Source: Mycolicibacterium litorale (GTDB taxonomy: Bacteria > Actinomycetota > Actinomycetes > Mycobacteriales > Mycobacteriaceae). From it: a DNA stretch of 64,000 bases. A program made the translations under genes and the position numbers. Below are positions 8,487-18,111 of the stretch, in pieces. The notes beneath the pieces were generated by a model. The model had not been told where the DNA came from, did no database searches, and was given only the letters and a program-made list of their open reading frames with translations. Positions within the stretch are counted from its first letter, which is position 1; each line of letters starts with the position of its first letter. The stretch covers positions 3,596,001 to 3,660,000 of the forward strand of contig CP019882.1 in assembly GCA_002007745.1 (NCBI GenBank), written 5' to 3'.

Positions 8487-10878
8487 CCAGCATGGTCAGC
8501 AGCCTGTCGGCTTCAACCGGCGGGCTGAAGTGGTATCCCTGCCCCACATCGCAACCGTATTCACGGAGCTTGTCCAGTGTGTCGACGTTCTCGATGCCCT
8601 CGGCGACCGTGGACAGGCCCAGATCGTGGGCGAGATTGACGACAGCCCGAACCACCACTGCCGCACGGGGATCCGATGTGATGGGCGCCACGAAACGCCG
8701 GTCCAGTTTCACCTGGTCGACCGGCAGGTCACGCAGGTAGGACAGCGCCGAGTAACCGCTGCCGAAATCGTCGACGGCGATCCGCACGCCGTGCTCCCGC
8801 AATTCGTGCAGGACCAGCTTGGTCTGCTCGAGCCCCTCCAGGAACAGGTCCTCGGTGATCTCCACGATCACCGACGACGCATCCAGGCTCCGCGCGCGCA
8901 AGGCCTTGTCGACCGTCGCGGCCAGTGTCATGGTGGCCAGTGAGGGTGCCGAGACATTCACCGCGACCGGCACCGCGAAGCCGGCCTGGTGCCAGCGAAC
9001 GGCATCATCGAGGGCCCGGTTGACCACCTGGTCGGTGACGGCACCCATCAGGCCGTGCCGCCGCACCAGGGGCATGAATGCATCCGGACCGAGTAGTCCG
9101 TGCTCGGGGTGCGGCCAGCGCACCAGTGCCTCCACGGCGACGATCTCGAAGGTCTGCAGATCCAGCTTGGGCTGGTAGAGCAACGTCAATTGCCGTCTGT
9201 CGACGGCCCGCCGCAGATCGCCCAGCAGGCGGACGGTGGAGGCTCGCTCACCGGGGTCCACCGGTGGTGGATGCAGGACGCCGTCGGCAAAGAAGTCCGC
9301 TTCCATCTCGGTGGTGAAGGTGTGCACGCCGGCTACCCGTGATGTCTTGGCGGCGTCCAGCGCGATGTCGGCCCGTTTGAGAAGCTCGGCGGCGGTGACC
9401 TCGGTGTCGTCTTCGTCGGCCACCGCCAAGCCCACACTGGGCCGGATGATCAACTCGTTGCCCCGCAGGTCGAATGGTCGCTCGAACGCTTCCGCCACCC
9501 GGTGGGCAACGAGCTGAGAATTGTCGTTCCTGCCCTCGATGAGCACAGCGAACTCGTCGCCACCCACCCGGGCCACGGTGTCGCCGGTGCGCACCGAGGT
9601 GGCGATCCGGTCACCGATCAGGGTGAGCAGTTCGTCGCCCACCTGGTGCCCCAGGGTGTCGTTGACCATCTTGAAGTCGTCGACATCGAGTGCCATCACT
9701 CCCACCGACACCCCGTCGCGCTGGCGCATCTGCATGGCGTGACCGACGCGGTCGTAGAACACCGCACGGTTGGCCAGGCCGGTGAGCGGATCGCGAAGCG
9801 CCTGGTCCACGACAGCGGCGAAGAGTCGCCCGTTCTCACTGACCACGATCAGCTGGCGGGCCACAAACGCGGCGATCAACAACGCGCCGGCCACCGCCAG
9901 CGGGCCGGCGAGCACATCCTTGGGCGCGGAAGTGAACGTCGCCACAATCGCGGCCGCCACCGGTATGAACGGCAGGAACACCGAGGCCCGCGACGGTGGC
10001 TGCACCACGGGGGTGGGACGGTACGCGCACGACCGGCCCGCCACGGCCGCCGCAGCGAACAGCAGCAGACCGGCAAGCCAGCCGACAGCCGCACCTCGGT
10101 GACCTGAATACTGCTGTGTCGCAATGAAATACACGACGAAGTCGTTGGTGAGCGCAATGCTGAGACTGGCCAGCAGGATCAGGCCCAGCGTCAATCGCTG
10201 ACCCGGCAGCGCACGCAGGAAGACCAGCAGGGCGACAGTGACCGCCACCGCGTCGAGCATCGGGTACGCCATCGACGTTGCCAGGGCCACCCGGTCGCCG
10301 ACGCGGGCGGAGTAGATGCCTTCCAGCACCCCGGTCCACACCACGATCACGAAAGACCCGGCCACAACCAGGCCGTCGAGCAGCAGCCGCAGCCGGGACA
10401 TCCGGTCCAAGCCGACCGGCAGCAACAGCAAGAGCGCACAGGTGCCCAGCGGAAGCAAGAGTCGCACCATGTCGGCCGCAAACGGGAACGCGGCTTGGCG
10501 CCCATGCAGCGCGTCCCAGGTCCGGACGGCCACCCCGGCAGCGAAACCGCCCAAACCCAGCGCGAGCATCGACCACGCGAGCCGTGTCATCCCCCGGGCC
10601 AGGAGGGCAGTCCGTACGGTGACAGCGACAGCCCCGAAAGCAGCCAGCGCCAGGATGAGCTTGAAGGAGACGATCGTCACCGCGCTCGGCGCGTCCGACA
10701 ACGCGACGGTTAGGCCTGCCAGCAAACCGACTGTGGCCAGGATTGCCCCAGGCACCAACCCAGCGCGGTCGCGTAGTGATGCCAAAGGGTCCCCCAGCGT
10801 CGCACCCAGACGGACGAACCGGCGTAGCGTAGCAAACTTCAGTGCGCAACTAAGGGTAAACACGGTGATGGGCGTCAC
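8446..10878 (-). CDS. Membrane GGDEF-EAL cyclic di-GMP protein, array copy 1 (most divergent)
   Basis: This 810-residue protein has a hydrophobic N-terminal half of about eight membrane segments (residues 1-345), a GGDEF domain (about 360-515) and an EAL domain (about 555-805). The diguanylate cyclase site VGGDEF is intact and preceded at the right distance by RTGD, the RxxD product-inhibition site. The EAL side has VEALVRW, VNVSAP, ITEDLFLE, VDDFGSGYSALSYL, QVKLDR, VAEGIE and GQGY, so phosphodiesterase activity is plausible. The start is taken as GTG 10878, which overlaps the stop of the upstream copy (GTGA); an earlier start at 10977 would lie inside that gene. It is last in the array and its N-terminal motif is AFPFAAD instead of PFPS(I/V)AD. 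Confidence 0.9.
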   Translation of the reverse strand: MTPITVFTLSCALKFATLRRFVRLGATLGDPLASLRDRAGLVPGAILATVGLLAGLTVALSDAPSAVTIVSFKLILALAAFGAVAVTVRTALLARGMTRLAWSMLALGLGGFAAGVAVRTWDALHGRQAAFPFAADMVRLLLPLGTCALLLLLPVGLDRMSRLRLLLDGLVVAGSFVIVVWTGVLEGIYSARVGDRVALATSMAYPMLDAVAVTVALLVFLRALPGQRLTLGLILLASLSIALTNDFVVYFIATQQYSGHRGAAVGWLAGLLLFAAAAVAGRSCAYRPTPVVQPPSRASVFLPFIPVAAAIVATFTSAPKDVLAGPLAVAGALLIAAFVARQLIVVSENGRLFAAVVDQALRDPLTGLANRAVFYDRVGHAMQMRQRDGVSVGVMALDVDDFKMVNDTLGHQVGDELLTLIGDRIATSVRTGDTVARVGGDEFAVLIEGRNDNSQLVAHRVAEAFERPFDLRGNELIIRPSVGLAVADEDDTEVTAAELLKRADIALDAAKTSRVAGVHTFTTEMEADFFADGVLHPPPVDPGERASTVRLLGDLRRAVDRRQLTLLYQPKLDLQTFEIVAVEALVRWPHPEHGLLGPDAFMPLVRRHGLMGAVTDQVVNRALDDAVRWHQAGFAVPVAVNVSAPSLATMTLAATVDKALRARSLDASSVIVEITEDLFLEGLEQTKLVLHELREHGVRIAVDDFGSGYSALSYLRDLPVDQVKLDRRFVAPITSDPRAAVVVRAVVNLAHDLGLSTVAEGIENVDTLDKLREYGCDVGQGYHFSPPVEADRLLTMLANPPWGPVSARSS

Positions 10879-13196
10879 CTCAAGGGCGGACTCGTGCTCA
10901 GCCTCGAGGTCATCAGCCTCAGCAACTCGCCGGGCGGTAGCGGCAGACTGTAGTAGAAGCCCTGCCCTACATCGCACCCGAAGTCGCGCACCAACGATGC
11001 CGTCGCGGCATCCTCGACGCCCTCGGCGACGATGGTGAGCCCCAGCACGTGGGCAAGCTCCACCACCGCGCGCACCACAGCCGCGGCGCGCGGATCCACC
11101 AGGATCGGCGTGATGAAGTCGCGATCGAGCTTCACCTCGTCGATCGGCAGATCACGCAGATAAGACAGGGCCGAGTACCCGCTACCGAAGTCATCGATGG
11201 CGATTCGGATTCCGATGTCGCGCAACTGCTGCAATACCGATCGGGAGCATTCGGTCCGGTCCAGGAACAGATCCTCGGTGATCTCGACAGACAAAGCCGC
11301 GGGGTCCAAGCCACGGGCGGCCAGCGCGCCGGCGATGGTGTCCGGCAGGTCCGCGTTGGCCATCGACGGCGCGAAGATGTTCACCGCGACCGGAACGTCG
11401 ACGCCGGACCGATGCCAGGCCAACGCATCGTCGAGCGCCCTGTTGACCACCAGCTGGGTCACCGATTCCATCAGGCCGTGCCGCCGCACCAACGCCAGAA
11501 AGTCCTCCGGAACCAGTACACCGCCGTCGGGCTGTGGCCATCGCAGCAATGCTTCGGCGCCCACCACGGCACCTGTGCCCAGGTCGAACTTCGGCTGATA
11601 GACCAGCGTCAGTTCGGACTTCTCCACCGCTCGGCGCAGCTTGCCGAGGCGGAAGATCGCCGTCACGCCGTCATGCCCGGACCGCAGGAGCGGTGTGCCG
11701 AGCAGGCGGCTGTCGGCCGCGTCGTCCACCAGCTGCATCTCGGGGGTGTAGGTCTGCACGGCGTCGATCCGGGACCGCTTGGCCGAATACATCGCGGTAT
11801 CGGCACGGCGCAACAGTTCGTCGGCCGACAGGGCACCGGATTCGGCGGCGGCGACGCCGACGCTGGCCTGTATCAACAGCTCGTGACCGGCGATCCGGAA
11901 CGGTTCGGTGAAGGCCTGCACAACCCGCTGGCCGACCAGATCCGCGGCATCGGTCCCGCCGTCGACCACGATCGCGAACTCGTCGCCGCCGAGGCGTGCC
12001 ACCGTGTCTCCGGCGCGAACACAGTTGAGCAGTCGATTGCCGACGCGGATCAGCAGGTCGTCGCCGACCGGGTGGCCGAGGTGGTCGTTGACGAGCTTGA
12101 AATCGTTGAGGTCGACGGCCACCAGCCCGACCGGGAGACCGTCCTGCGCATGCTGCCTCATGGCGCGGTCCAACCGGTCGGTGAACAGCGCGCGATTGGG
12201 CAGCCCGGTCAAGGGGTCGTGCATCGCCTGTTCGGCGACGGCGGCCAGCAGGCGGCGATTCTCGCTCACCGCCAGAAATTGGCGGGCGAGCACCGCAACC
12301 ACCAGCAGCGCCGCGACGGTCAGCACTGGACGGGTCGCCAGCAGCGGAACGGGCTGGGCGGCGGCGATGACGGCCGCCAGCAACAGCGGTGTGTACGGCA
12401 GCCAGACCGAGGCCCAGCCCGGCAGGATCACCGAAGTGGAATCGTGGCGAACGCTTTCTCCGCCCGCTACCGCGGCGACCGTCATGAGCAGCAGACCAGC
12501 CATCCAACCGATGTCGATGACATTGCCGGTCGCGTACTGTCCCTTCGCGGACAGATATGCAAAGGCACTGTCCGACACGGAGATACAAGCCAAACCGGCC
12601 GTCAGCAAGGTGAGCGACAGTCGATGCTCGCTGCCGGCCCTGACCAGCACCACGGCGGCCACCGTCAGAACGACGATGTCGGAGACCGGATAGGCCAGCG
12701 AGACCACAAAGCCGATCCGGCTGGTCGAGCCCGAGTGGTAGAGCGGTAGCAGGATCGTCACCCAGCTGACCAGAAACAACGAGCCGGCCACGATCACGCC
12801 GTCCAGGAGCAGGCGACCCCGGGATGGGGTGCTGCGGTTGGCAGGCGCCAGCAGCAGTGCGACACACGCACCTATCGGCATCATCAGGTAGCCGGCGTCG
12901 GCAATGGACGGGAACGGCGCCTCATGCAGGCCGACTTCGTACACGGCCCAGATGATCTCGCCCGCTGTCCAGCCCAGCAGACCGACCGCCAACGCCAGCC
13001 AGGAGACCCGTAGCCGGCCCGACAGTGAGCGGGCCGCCAGGGCGGCACTCACCGTGGCTACGGCCGTCAGCACAGTGAACACCGCATCGTCGACGAGGGT
13101 CACGGTCCAACCCCGGGCCCGTGCGATCAGCAGCCACACCACGAACGCGACGAAGACACCGAGGGCGATGCAGCCGATTCGTGCAGTCTTCGACAC
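10875..13196 (-). CDS. Membrane GGDEF-EAL cyclic di-GMP protein, array copy 2
   Basis: This 773-residue protein starts at GTG 13196. Membrane segments fill residues 1-310, with the array signature PFPSIAD at about 94-100 and LLLDGVIVAGS after it. The GGDEF domain has LGGDEF at about 402-407 with RAGD nine residues upstream of the first Gly, so cyclase and I-site are both intact. The EAL domain keeps AEALLRW (about 547), VNIFAP, ITEDLFLD, IDDFGSGYSALSYL, EVKLDR, VAEGVE and GQGF. It is translationally coupled to copy 1 (GTGA overlap). The 80-bp gap upstream contains a possible promoter. Net output, synthesis or breakdown, cannot be predicted from sequence. Confidence 0.9.
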   Translation of the reverse strand: MSKTARIGCIALGVFVAFVVWLLIARARGWTVTLVDDAVFTVLTAVATVSAALAARSLSGRLRVSWLALAVGLLGWTAGEIIWAVYEVGLHEAPFPSIADAGYLMMPIGACVALLLAPANRSTPSRGRLLLDGVIVAGSLFLVSWVTILLPLYHSGSTSRIGFVVSLAYPVSDIVVLTVAAVVLVRAGSEHRLSLTLLTAGLACISVSDSAFAYLSAKGQYATGNVIDIGWMAGLLLMTVAAVAGGESVRHDSTSVILPGWASVWLPYTPLLLAAVIAAAQPVPLLATRPVLTVAALLVVAVLARQFLAVSENRRLLAAVAEQAMHDPLTGLPNRALFTDRLDRAMRQHAQDGLPVGLVAVDLNDFKLVNDHLGHPVGDDLLIRVGNRLLNCVRAGDTVARLGGDEFAIVVDGGTDAADLVGQRVVQAFTEPFRIAGHELLIQASVGVAAAESGALSADELLRRADTAMYSAKRSRIDAVQTYTPEMQLVDDAADSRLLGTPLLRSGHDGVTAIFRLGKLRRAVEKSELTLVYQPKFDLGTGAVVGAEALLRWPQPDGGVLVPEDFLALVRRHGLMESVTQLVVNRALDDALAWHRSGVDVPVAVNIFAPSMANADLPDTIAGALAARGLDPAALSVEITEDLFLDRTECSRSVLQQLRDIGIRIAIDDFGSGYSALSYLRDLPIDEVKLDRDFITPILVDPRAAAVVRAVVELAHVLGLTIVAEGVEDAATASLVRDFGCDVGQGFYYSLPLPPGELLRLMTSRLSTSPPLR

Positions 13197-13246
13197 GGCT
13201 GAGCCCCTCTCAGCGAGCCGCCCACCACAAAATTGACGGATACGAA

Positions 13247-13252
13247 AGTATA
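13247..13252 (-). promoter_or_regulatory. Possible internal promoter -10 inside the GGDEF-EAL array
   Basis: On the minus strand TATACT lies about 50 nt upstream of the GTG of copy 2 and overlaps the 8-bp palindrome AGTATACT (13247-13254). AT-rich sequence stands out in this gap. No clear -35 was found, so a separate promoter for copies 2 and 1 is only a suggestion. Confidence 0.3.
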
Positions 13253-13276
13253 CTCAATGGGCCTGCTCAGCCCGCG

Positions 13277-15604
13277 TCATCGAGTCGACTTGATCGCGGT
13301 GGCGGCGGCTGCCGACCTGGCCAACAGGCCAACCAGCTCAGCCAACCCCACCGGCGGACTCAAGTAGAACCCCTGGCCGACCTGGCAGCCGTGCTCACGC
13401 AGCCAGTCTGCGGTGGCCGCATCCTCAATGCCCTCGGCAACGGTGGTCAGGCCCAGTTCGCCGGCCAAGTTCAGCACCGCCCGCACCACGGCCGCCGCCC
13501 GGGCGTCGACCAGGATCGGCGCGATGAACTCGCGGTCGAGCTTCACCTCGTCGATCGGCAGATCACGCAGATACGACAGCGCCGAGTAGCCACTGCCGAA
13601 ATCGTCGATCGCGATCCGAATACCGTTGCGCTGCAGGCTATCCAACACCGCACGGGTGCGCTCCACGTTCTCCAGGAACAGGTCCTCGGTGATCTCCACA
13701 GTCAGGGCGGCGGTCGCCAGGTCACGCTCGGACAGCGCCCGGGCGATCGTCACCGGAAGCTCGGGATTCGCCATCGACGGTGCGAAAAGGTTCACCGCCA
13801 CCGGAGTCCGGAAGCCGGCCTGGTGCCACTGCAGCGCATCGTCGAGCGCCTTGTTCACCACGAGATCGGTGAGCGCACCCATCAATCCGTGCCGGCGAAC
13901 CAGCGGTAGGAACTCCTCCGGGCCGAGCAGACCGCGCTCGGGGTGCGGCCAGCGCACCAACGCCTCGACCCCTAGGATCTGACCGGAACGCAGATCGAAT
14001 TTCGGCTGGTAGACCAAGGTGAGCTCGAACTTGTCGATGGCCTGCCGAAGCTCGCCCAGCAGCCGCACGACGGCCGCGCCGCTGGAGGTGGGCGACGGCG
14101 GCCGTCGCGCCAAGTCGGCGTCGCCGCCGGTGAGCTGCATCTCCGCGTTATAGGTGTGCACACCACCGGTGCGCGACCGCTTCGCCGAGTACATCGCGAC
14201 ATCGGCCCGCCTGAGCAACTCCTCGCCCGACATCTCCGGTCCCCCGGGTGCGACGACCGCCAGCCCCACACTCGGCCGAATCAGCAGCTCCTGCCCACCG
14301 ACCAGAAACGGGTGGTCGAATGCCTCCACCACGCGGTGGGCCACCAGTTCGGCATGGTCGACTTCGCCCTCGATCAGCACCGCGAACTCGTCGCCACCGA
14401 GGCGGGCCACCGTATCGCCGGCGCGAACGCACCCGGCGATCCGCTCACCCGCAGACTGCAACAGCTCGTCACCGACCGGGTGGCCGAGACTGTCATTGAC
14501 CAGCTTGAAATCGTTGAGGTCCATCACGACCAGCGCGACCACGCCGTCCGCGCGCTCTTGCAACTGCATTGCATGGATGAGGCGGTCGTTGAACAGGGCC
14601 CGGTTTGCCAGGCCGGTGAGTGGATCATGCAACGCCTGGGCAGCGATGACACTGACCAGGCGGCGATTCTCGCTGACAGCCAGGAACTGGCGAGCCAGCA
14701 CCGCCACCAGCAGCACCACACCGAGGGGAAAGATCGGGCCGGAAGCCAACTCGGCGGGGGGCTGCGCCGCGACGACCACCACCGCGACCATCAACGGCGC
14801 GTAGGGCACCCACACCGACGCCCAGCCGGGCAACGCGTCGGCATTGCGATCGCCGGACTGGGCGAAGCGGCCGGCCACCGCGGCCACGGTCAACAGCAGC
14901 AGACCCGCGATCCAGCCGATGTCCACCAGATTGCCGCTGAAATACTCGTTTCGGGCCGACAGGTACGCATATCCGCTGTCGGCCACTGCCATCGCCGCGA
15001 GGCCGACTGACACCAGGCTCATCGTCAGACGCTGACCCGGCCCCACGCTCAGCATGACCACACAGGCGATGGTCACCAGGATGACATCCCAGACCGGGTA
15101 GGCCATCAACAACACGAACTCGAATCGGCTCGCCGCCTCCGGGTGGTACAGCTCGCTCATCACCAGCGCCCAGGAGATCGCCAGCAGGGAACCCGCCACG
15201 ATCACCCCGTCGAGAACGATGCGCCAGTCCGACGACGGGCTGGTCTGCTCCCGGAAGAGCAGCAATCCCACGCATGCCCCGGCCGGATAGATCAGGAAGA
15301 AGACGTCGGCCACCGACGGGAACGGGTTCGCCCCGACGATCAACTCGCGGTAGGTCCAGATGACCTGTCCGACGGTGTAGGCCGCCAATCCGAACGTCAA
15401 CGCCGCCCAGGCGGCTCGGGGCCGCCCTCGCAAGGCGGCTGCCGTCCGAGCGGTCGCCACCGCGGCGACGGCAGGAACCACGATCAGAGCAATGTCATCG
15501 ATCGCCGTGAACGCGGTCCCGTGCGTCCAGCCGCTCAGGATCCAGACGACGAACGCGAGGAAAGCGGCCACGGCAACCGCTGCTGTCCAGATCGTGTAGC
15601 GCAT
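13277..15604 (-). CDS. Membrane GGDEF-EAL cyclic di-GMP protein, array copy 3
   Basis: This 775-residue protein is collinear with copy 2: PFPSVAD falls at about 94-100 in both and LGGDEF at about 402-407. The first-300-residue region is membrane-embedded, and both contain LDGVIVAGSL and DIGW(I/M)AGLLLLTVAAVAG-like stretches, so they are recent paralogues. RAGD (I-site) and VEALVRW, VNLFAP, ITEDLFLE, IDDFGSGYSALSYL, EVKLDR, VAEGIE and GQGF are present. ATG 15604 (MRYTIWTAAV) is chosen because a strong GGGGAGGGGG-type ribosome site precedes it and the earlier in-frame start adds 44 low-complexity residues that overlap copy 4. Confidence 0.9.
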   Translation of the reverse strand: MRYTIWTAAVAVAAFLAFVVWILSGWTHGTAFTAIDDIALIVVPAVAAVATARTAAALRGRPRAAWAALTFGLAAYTVGQVIWTYRELIVGANPFPSVADVFFLIYPAGACVGLLLFREQTSPSSDWRIVLDGVIVAGSLLAISWALVMSELYHPEAASRFEFVLLMAYPVWDVILVTIACVVMLSVGPGQRLTMSLVSVGLAAMAVADSGYAYLSARNEYFSGNLVDIGWIAGLLLLTVAAVAGRFAQSGDRNADALPGWASVWVPYAPLMVAVVVVAAQPPAELASGPIFPLGVVLLVAVLARQFLAVSENRRLVSVIAAQALHDPLTGLANRALFNDRLIHAMQLQERADGVVALVVMDLNDFKLVNDSLGHPVGDELLQSAGERIAGCVRAGDTVARLGGDEFAVLIEGEVDHAELVAHRVVEAFDHPFLVGGQELLIRPSVGLAVVAPGGPEMSGEELLRRADVAMYSAKRSRTGGVHTYNAEMQLTGGDADLARRPPSPTSSGAAVVRLLGELRQAIDKFELTLVYQPKFDLRSGQILGVEALVRWPHPERGLLGPEEFLPLVRRHGLMGALTDLVVNKALDDALQWHQAGFRTPVAVNLFAPSMANPELPVTIARALSERDLATAALTVEITEDLFLENVERTRAVLDSLQRNGIRIAIDDFGSGYSALSYLRDLPIDEVKLDREFIAPILVDARAAAVVRAVLNLAGELGLTTVAEGIEDAATADWLREHGCQVGQGFYLSPPVGLAELVGLLARSAAAATAIKSTR

Positions 15605-15633
15605 CCGGCGACCCCCTCCCCTGTTGCCCCGAC

Positions 15634-18072
15634 CTAGCGCGCCAGCTCGATCTCGGTGGGCGTGGATCGCGACCACCGACAGCTGCCCTCCCGCACCGAA
15701 CACCCCAGCGTCCGGCAGATACCGTCGGCCACACATCTGGTCAGGACCTCGAGCAGTCCGGCCGAAGGCAACGGCGGACTGAAGTAGTAGCCCTGGCCGA
15801 CCTGGCAGCCATGGTCGCGAAGCCAGTCCGCCGTCTCCGAATTCTCGATGCCCTCGGCGACAGTGGTCAATCCCAGTTCGCCGGCCAGGTTCACCACTGC
15901 CCGCACCACCGCCCCAGCCCGCACGTCGCCGGGAATCGGGGCGATGAAATGGCGGTCCAGCTTGACCTCGTCGACGGTGAGGTCCCGCATGTAGGACAAC
16001 GCCGAGTATCCGCTGCCGAAATCGTCAATCGCGATCCGAATACCGTTGTCCCGCAGGTTGTTCAAGACAATCTTGGTGCGGTCCATATTCTCCAGGAACA
16101 GGTCCTCGGTGATCTCGACGGTCAGCACCGACGGGTCGATGCCGCGCTCGGAGAGCGCGGCGGCGATCTTGCCGGGCAGTCTCAGGTCGGCCATCGACGG
16201 TGCGAAGATGTTGACCGCGATCGGCACCGCCAGCGACGAGGCTCGCCAGGTCACCAGGTCGTCGAGGGCACGGCTGATCACCAAGTCGGTGATCGAGCCC
16301 ATCAACCCGTAGCGGCGAACCAGCGGCAGGAATTCGTCGGGGCCCAGTAATCCGCGCTCAGGGTGGGGCCAGCGCACCAGCGCCTCGACTCCGACGATCT
16401 CCGCGGTGTTCAGGTCGAATTTCGGCTGGTAGACCAGCGTCAGTTCGAACTGGTCGATGGCCTGGCGCAGCTCGCCGAGCAGCCGCACGGTTCCCGCGCC
16501 GCCGCTCCAGGGCGGCGACGTCGACCGCTCGAAAAGGTCGGTGTCGGCCGATCCGGTGAGCAGCATCTCGGCGTTGAAGGTGTGCACACCCCCGGTGCGC
16601 GAGCGCTTCGCCGAGTACATCGCGATGTCAGCCCGCTTGAGCAGGTCTTCGCTGGTCAAGTCGGGTTCGTCGGGCTCGGCGATGGCCAGCCCGACGCTGG
16701 GCCGGATCAGCACATCCTGACCGTCGAGGACGAACGGCTGATCGAACGCCTCCACCACCCGATGAGCGATCAGCTGGGAATGGTCGACCCGGCCCTCGAT
16801 GAGGACGGCGAACTCGTCACCACCGACCCGGGCCACCGTGTCACCGGCACGCACGCTGCCCAGAATCCGGTCGGCGACCAGGTTCAGCAGCTCGTCGCCG
16901 ACCGGGTGGCCCAACGTGTCGTTGACCACCTTGAAGTCGTCGAGATCCATGATCAGCACGCCCACCGACAGGCTGTCGCGCTGCCGCATCTGCATCGCGT
17001 GGTTGAGGTGATCGTGGAAGACGATCCGGTTACCGACCCCGGTCAGCGGATCACGCAGGGCCTGATCCGCCACCGTCGCGAGCAGCCGGTGGTTCTGGCT
17101 CATCACGAGCAGTTGGCGAGCCAGGAACGCGATGATGAGCAGCGCACCCGCCACGATGATCGGGCCGGCCTTCAGGTTCTGCGCGGACTCGAAGAACATG
17201 GCGACCGCCGCGGCCGCAACGGGGATGAACGGCAACCAGACCGAACCCATCGAAGGGTTCTGCGCCACAGCGGATTCGTAGTAGGAGAAGCGCCGCCCCG
17301 CCACCGCGGCGGCCACGAACAACAGGCAACCGGCCAGCCATCCGATGTCCAGCAAGGGCATGCCGGTGTAGAGCTTGTTAGCGGCCAGATAGACGAAAGT
17401 GCCGTCGGAGATCGCGATGCCGGTCAGGGCCAGCGTGAGCAGCGCCAGGGTCAGTCGTTGCCCCGGCCGGGCCTGAGTCAGGACCAGAACCGCGACGGTG
17501 AGCACCGCGGCATCGACCACCGGGTAGGCCATCGACACAGCGATCCTGGCCTTGTCCGCGAGTCCCGACTGCCATACGACGTCAAGCACGAATATCCAGG
17601 CGACGATCGTGAACGACGCCGCGACGATCACGCCGTCCAGCATCAGCAGGGTCCGCGAGGTCCTGCTCGACGTCGGGGTCAACAGCAGCAGGGCGACACC
17701 GGTCGCGAGCGGCAGCACCAGGTATGCCGCGTCCGCCACCGACGGAAACGGCGCGACCCCGTTGAGCTTGAAATAGCGCCAGATCGCCGCGCCGACGCTG
17801 AACGCGGCGAGCCCGATGCACAGCGAGACCCATGCCAGCCGTTCCCGCCCGCGAGCGGCCCGCGCGGTCACCGCCGCAGCGAACGCCGCGGCCCCGGCGA
17901 AGACCACCATCAGGGTGTCGGTATTGGTGGCGTACGCGATCGCCGACACCCCGGACAGCCGCCCGAAAAGCCAAGCGAGGCAACCGTATGCGAATAGCAG
18001 CGCGCCGACGATCACCACCACTTTCGGCGTCGCCCGCACACCCGCCACCCGGCCCCCCGATCTCTCGGCCAT
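15634..18072 (-). CDS. Membrane GGDEF-EAL cyclic di-GMP protein, array copy 4 (first transcribed)
   Basis: This 812-residue protein is the promoter-proximal member. The membrane half carries PFPSVAD at about 108-114. The GGDEF site (VGGDEF, about 416-421) has its RAGD I-site. The EAL half has VEALVRW, VNIFAP, ITEDLFLE, IDDFGSGYSALSYM, EVKLDR, VAEGIE and GQGY. The C-terminus ends with an extra tail of about 30 residues containing two Cys, not seen in the other copies. Start ATG 18072 has GCGGGG just upstream. The promoter region carries a LexA-like inverted repeat. Copy 3 follows after 29 bp, so 4-3-(2-1) probably form one transcription unit. Confidence 0.9.
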   Translation of the reverse strand: MAERSGGRVAGVRATPKVVVIVGALLFAYGCLAWLFGRLSGVSAIAYATNTDTLMVVFAGAAAFAAAVTARAARGRERLAWVSLCIGLAAFSVGAAIWRYFKLNGVAPFPSVADAAYLVLPLATGVALLLLTPTSSRTSRTLLMLDGVIVAASFTIVAWIFVLDVVWQSGLADKARIAVSMAYPVVDAAVLTVAVLVLTQARPGQRLTLALLTLALTGIAISDGTFVYLAANKLYTGMPLLDIGWLAGCLLFVAAAVAGRRFSYYESAVAQNPSMGSVWLPFIPVAAAAVAMFFESAQNLKAGPIIVAGALLIIAFLARQLLVMSQNHRLLATVADQALRDPLTGVGNRIVFHDHLNHAMQMRQRDSLSVGVLIMDLDDFKVVNDTLGHPVGDELLNLVADRILGSVRAGDTVARVGGDEFAVLIEGRVDHSQLIAHRVVEAFDQPFVLDGQDVLIRPSVGLAIAEPDEPDLTSEDLLKRADIAMYSAKRSRTGGVHTFNAEMLLTGSADTDLFERSTSPPWSGGAGTVRLLGELRQAIDQFELTLVYQPKFDLNTAEIVGVEALVRWPHPERGLLGPDEFLPLVRRYGLMGSITDLVISRALDDLVTWRASSLAVPIAVNIFAPSMADLRLPGKIAAALSERGIDPSVLTVEITEDLFLENMDRTKIVLNNLRDNGIRIAIDDFGSGYSALSYMRDLTVDEVKLDRHFIAPIPGDVRAGAVVRAVVNLAGELGLTTVAEGIENSETADWLRDHGCQVGQGYYFSPPLPSAGLLEVLTRCVADGICRTLGCSVREGSCRWSRSTPTEIELAR

Positions 18073-18111
18073 TCCCCGCGCTGATCTGCACAGGAGTCGA
18101 CGGCGAAGCCG

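Noticed and set aside
11049..12749. A 566-residue plus-strand open frame (and 16363-17997, 544 residues) within the GGDEF-EAL array.
   Set aside because: Both are antisense shadows of the array genes, with Gln/Arg/His-rich composition and no domain.
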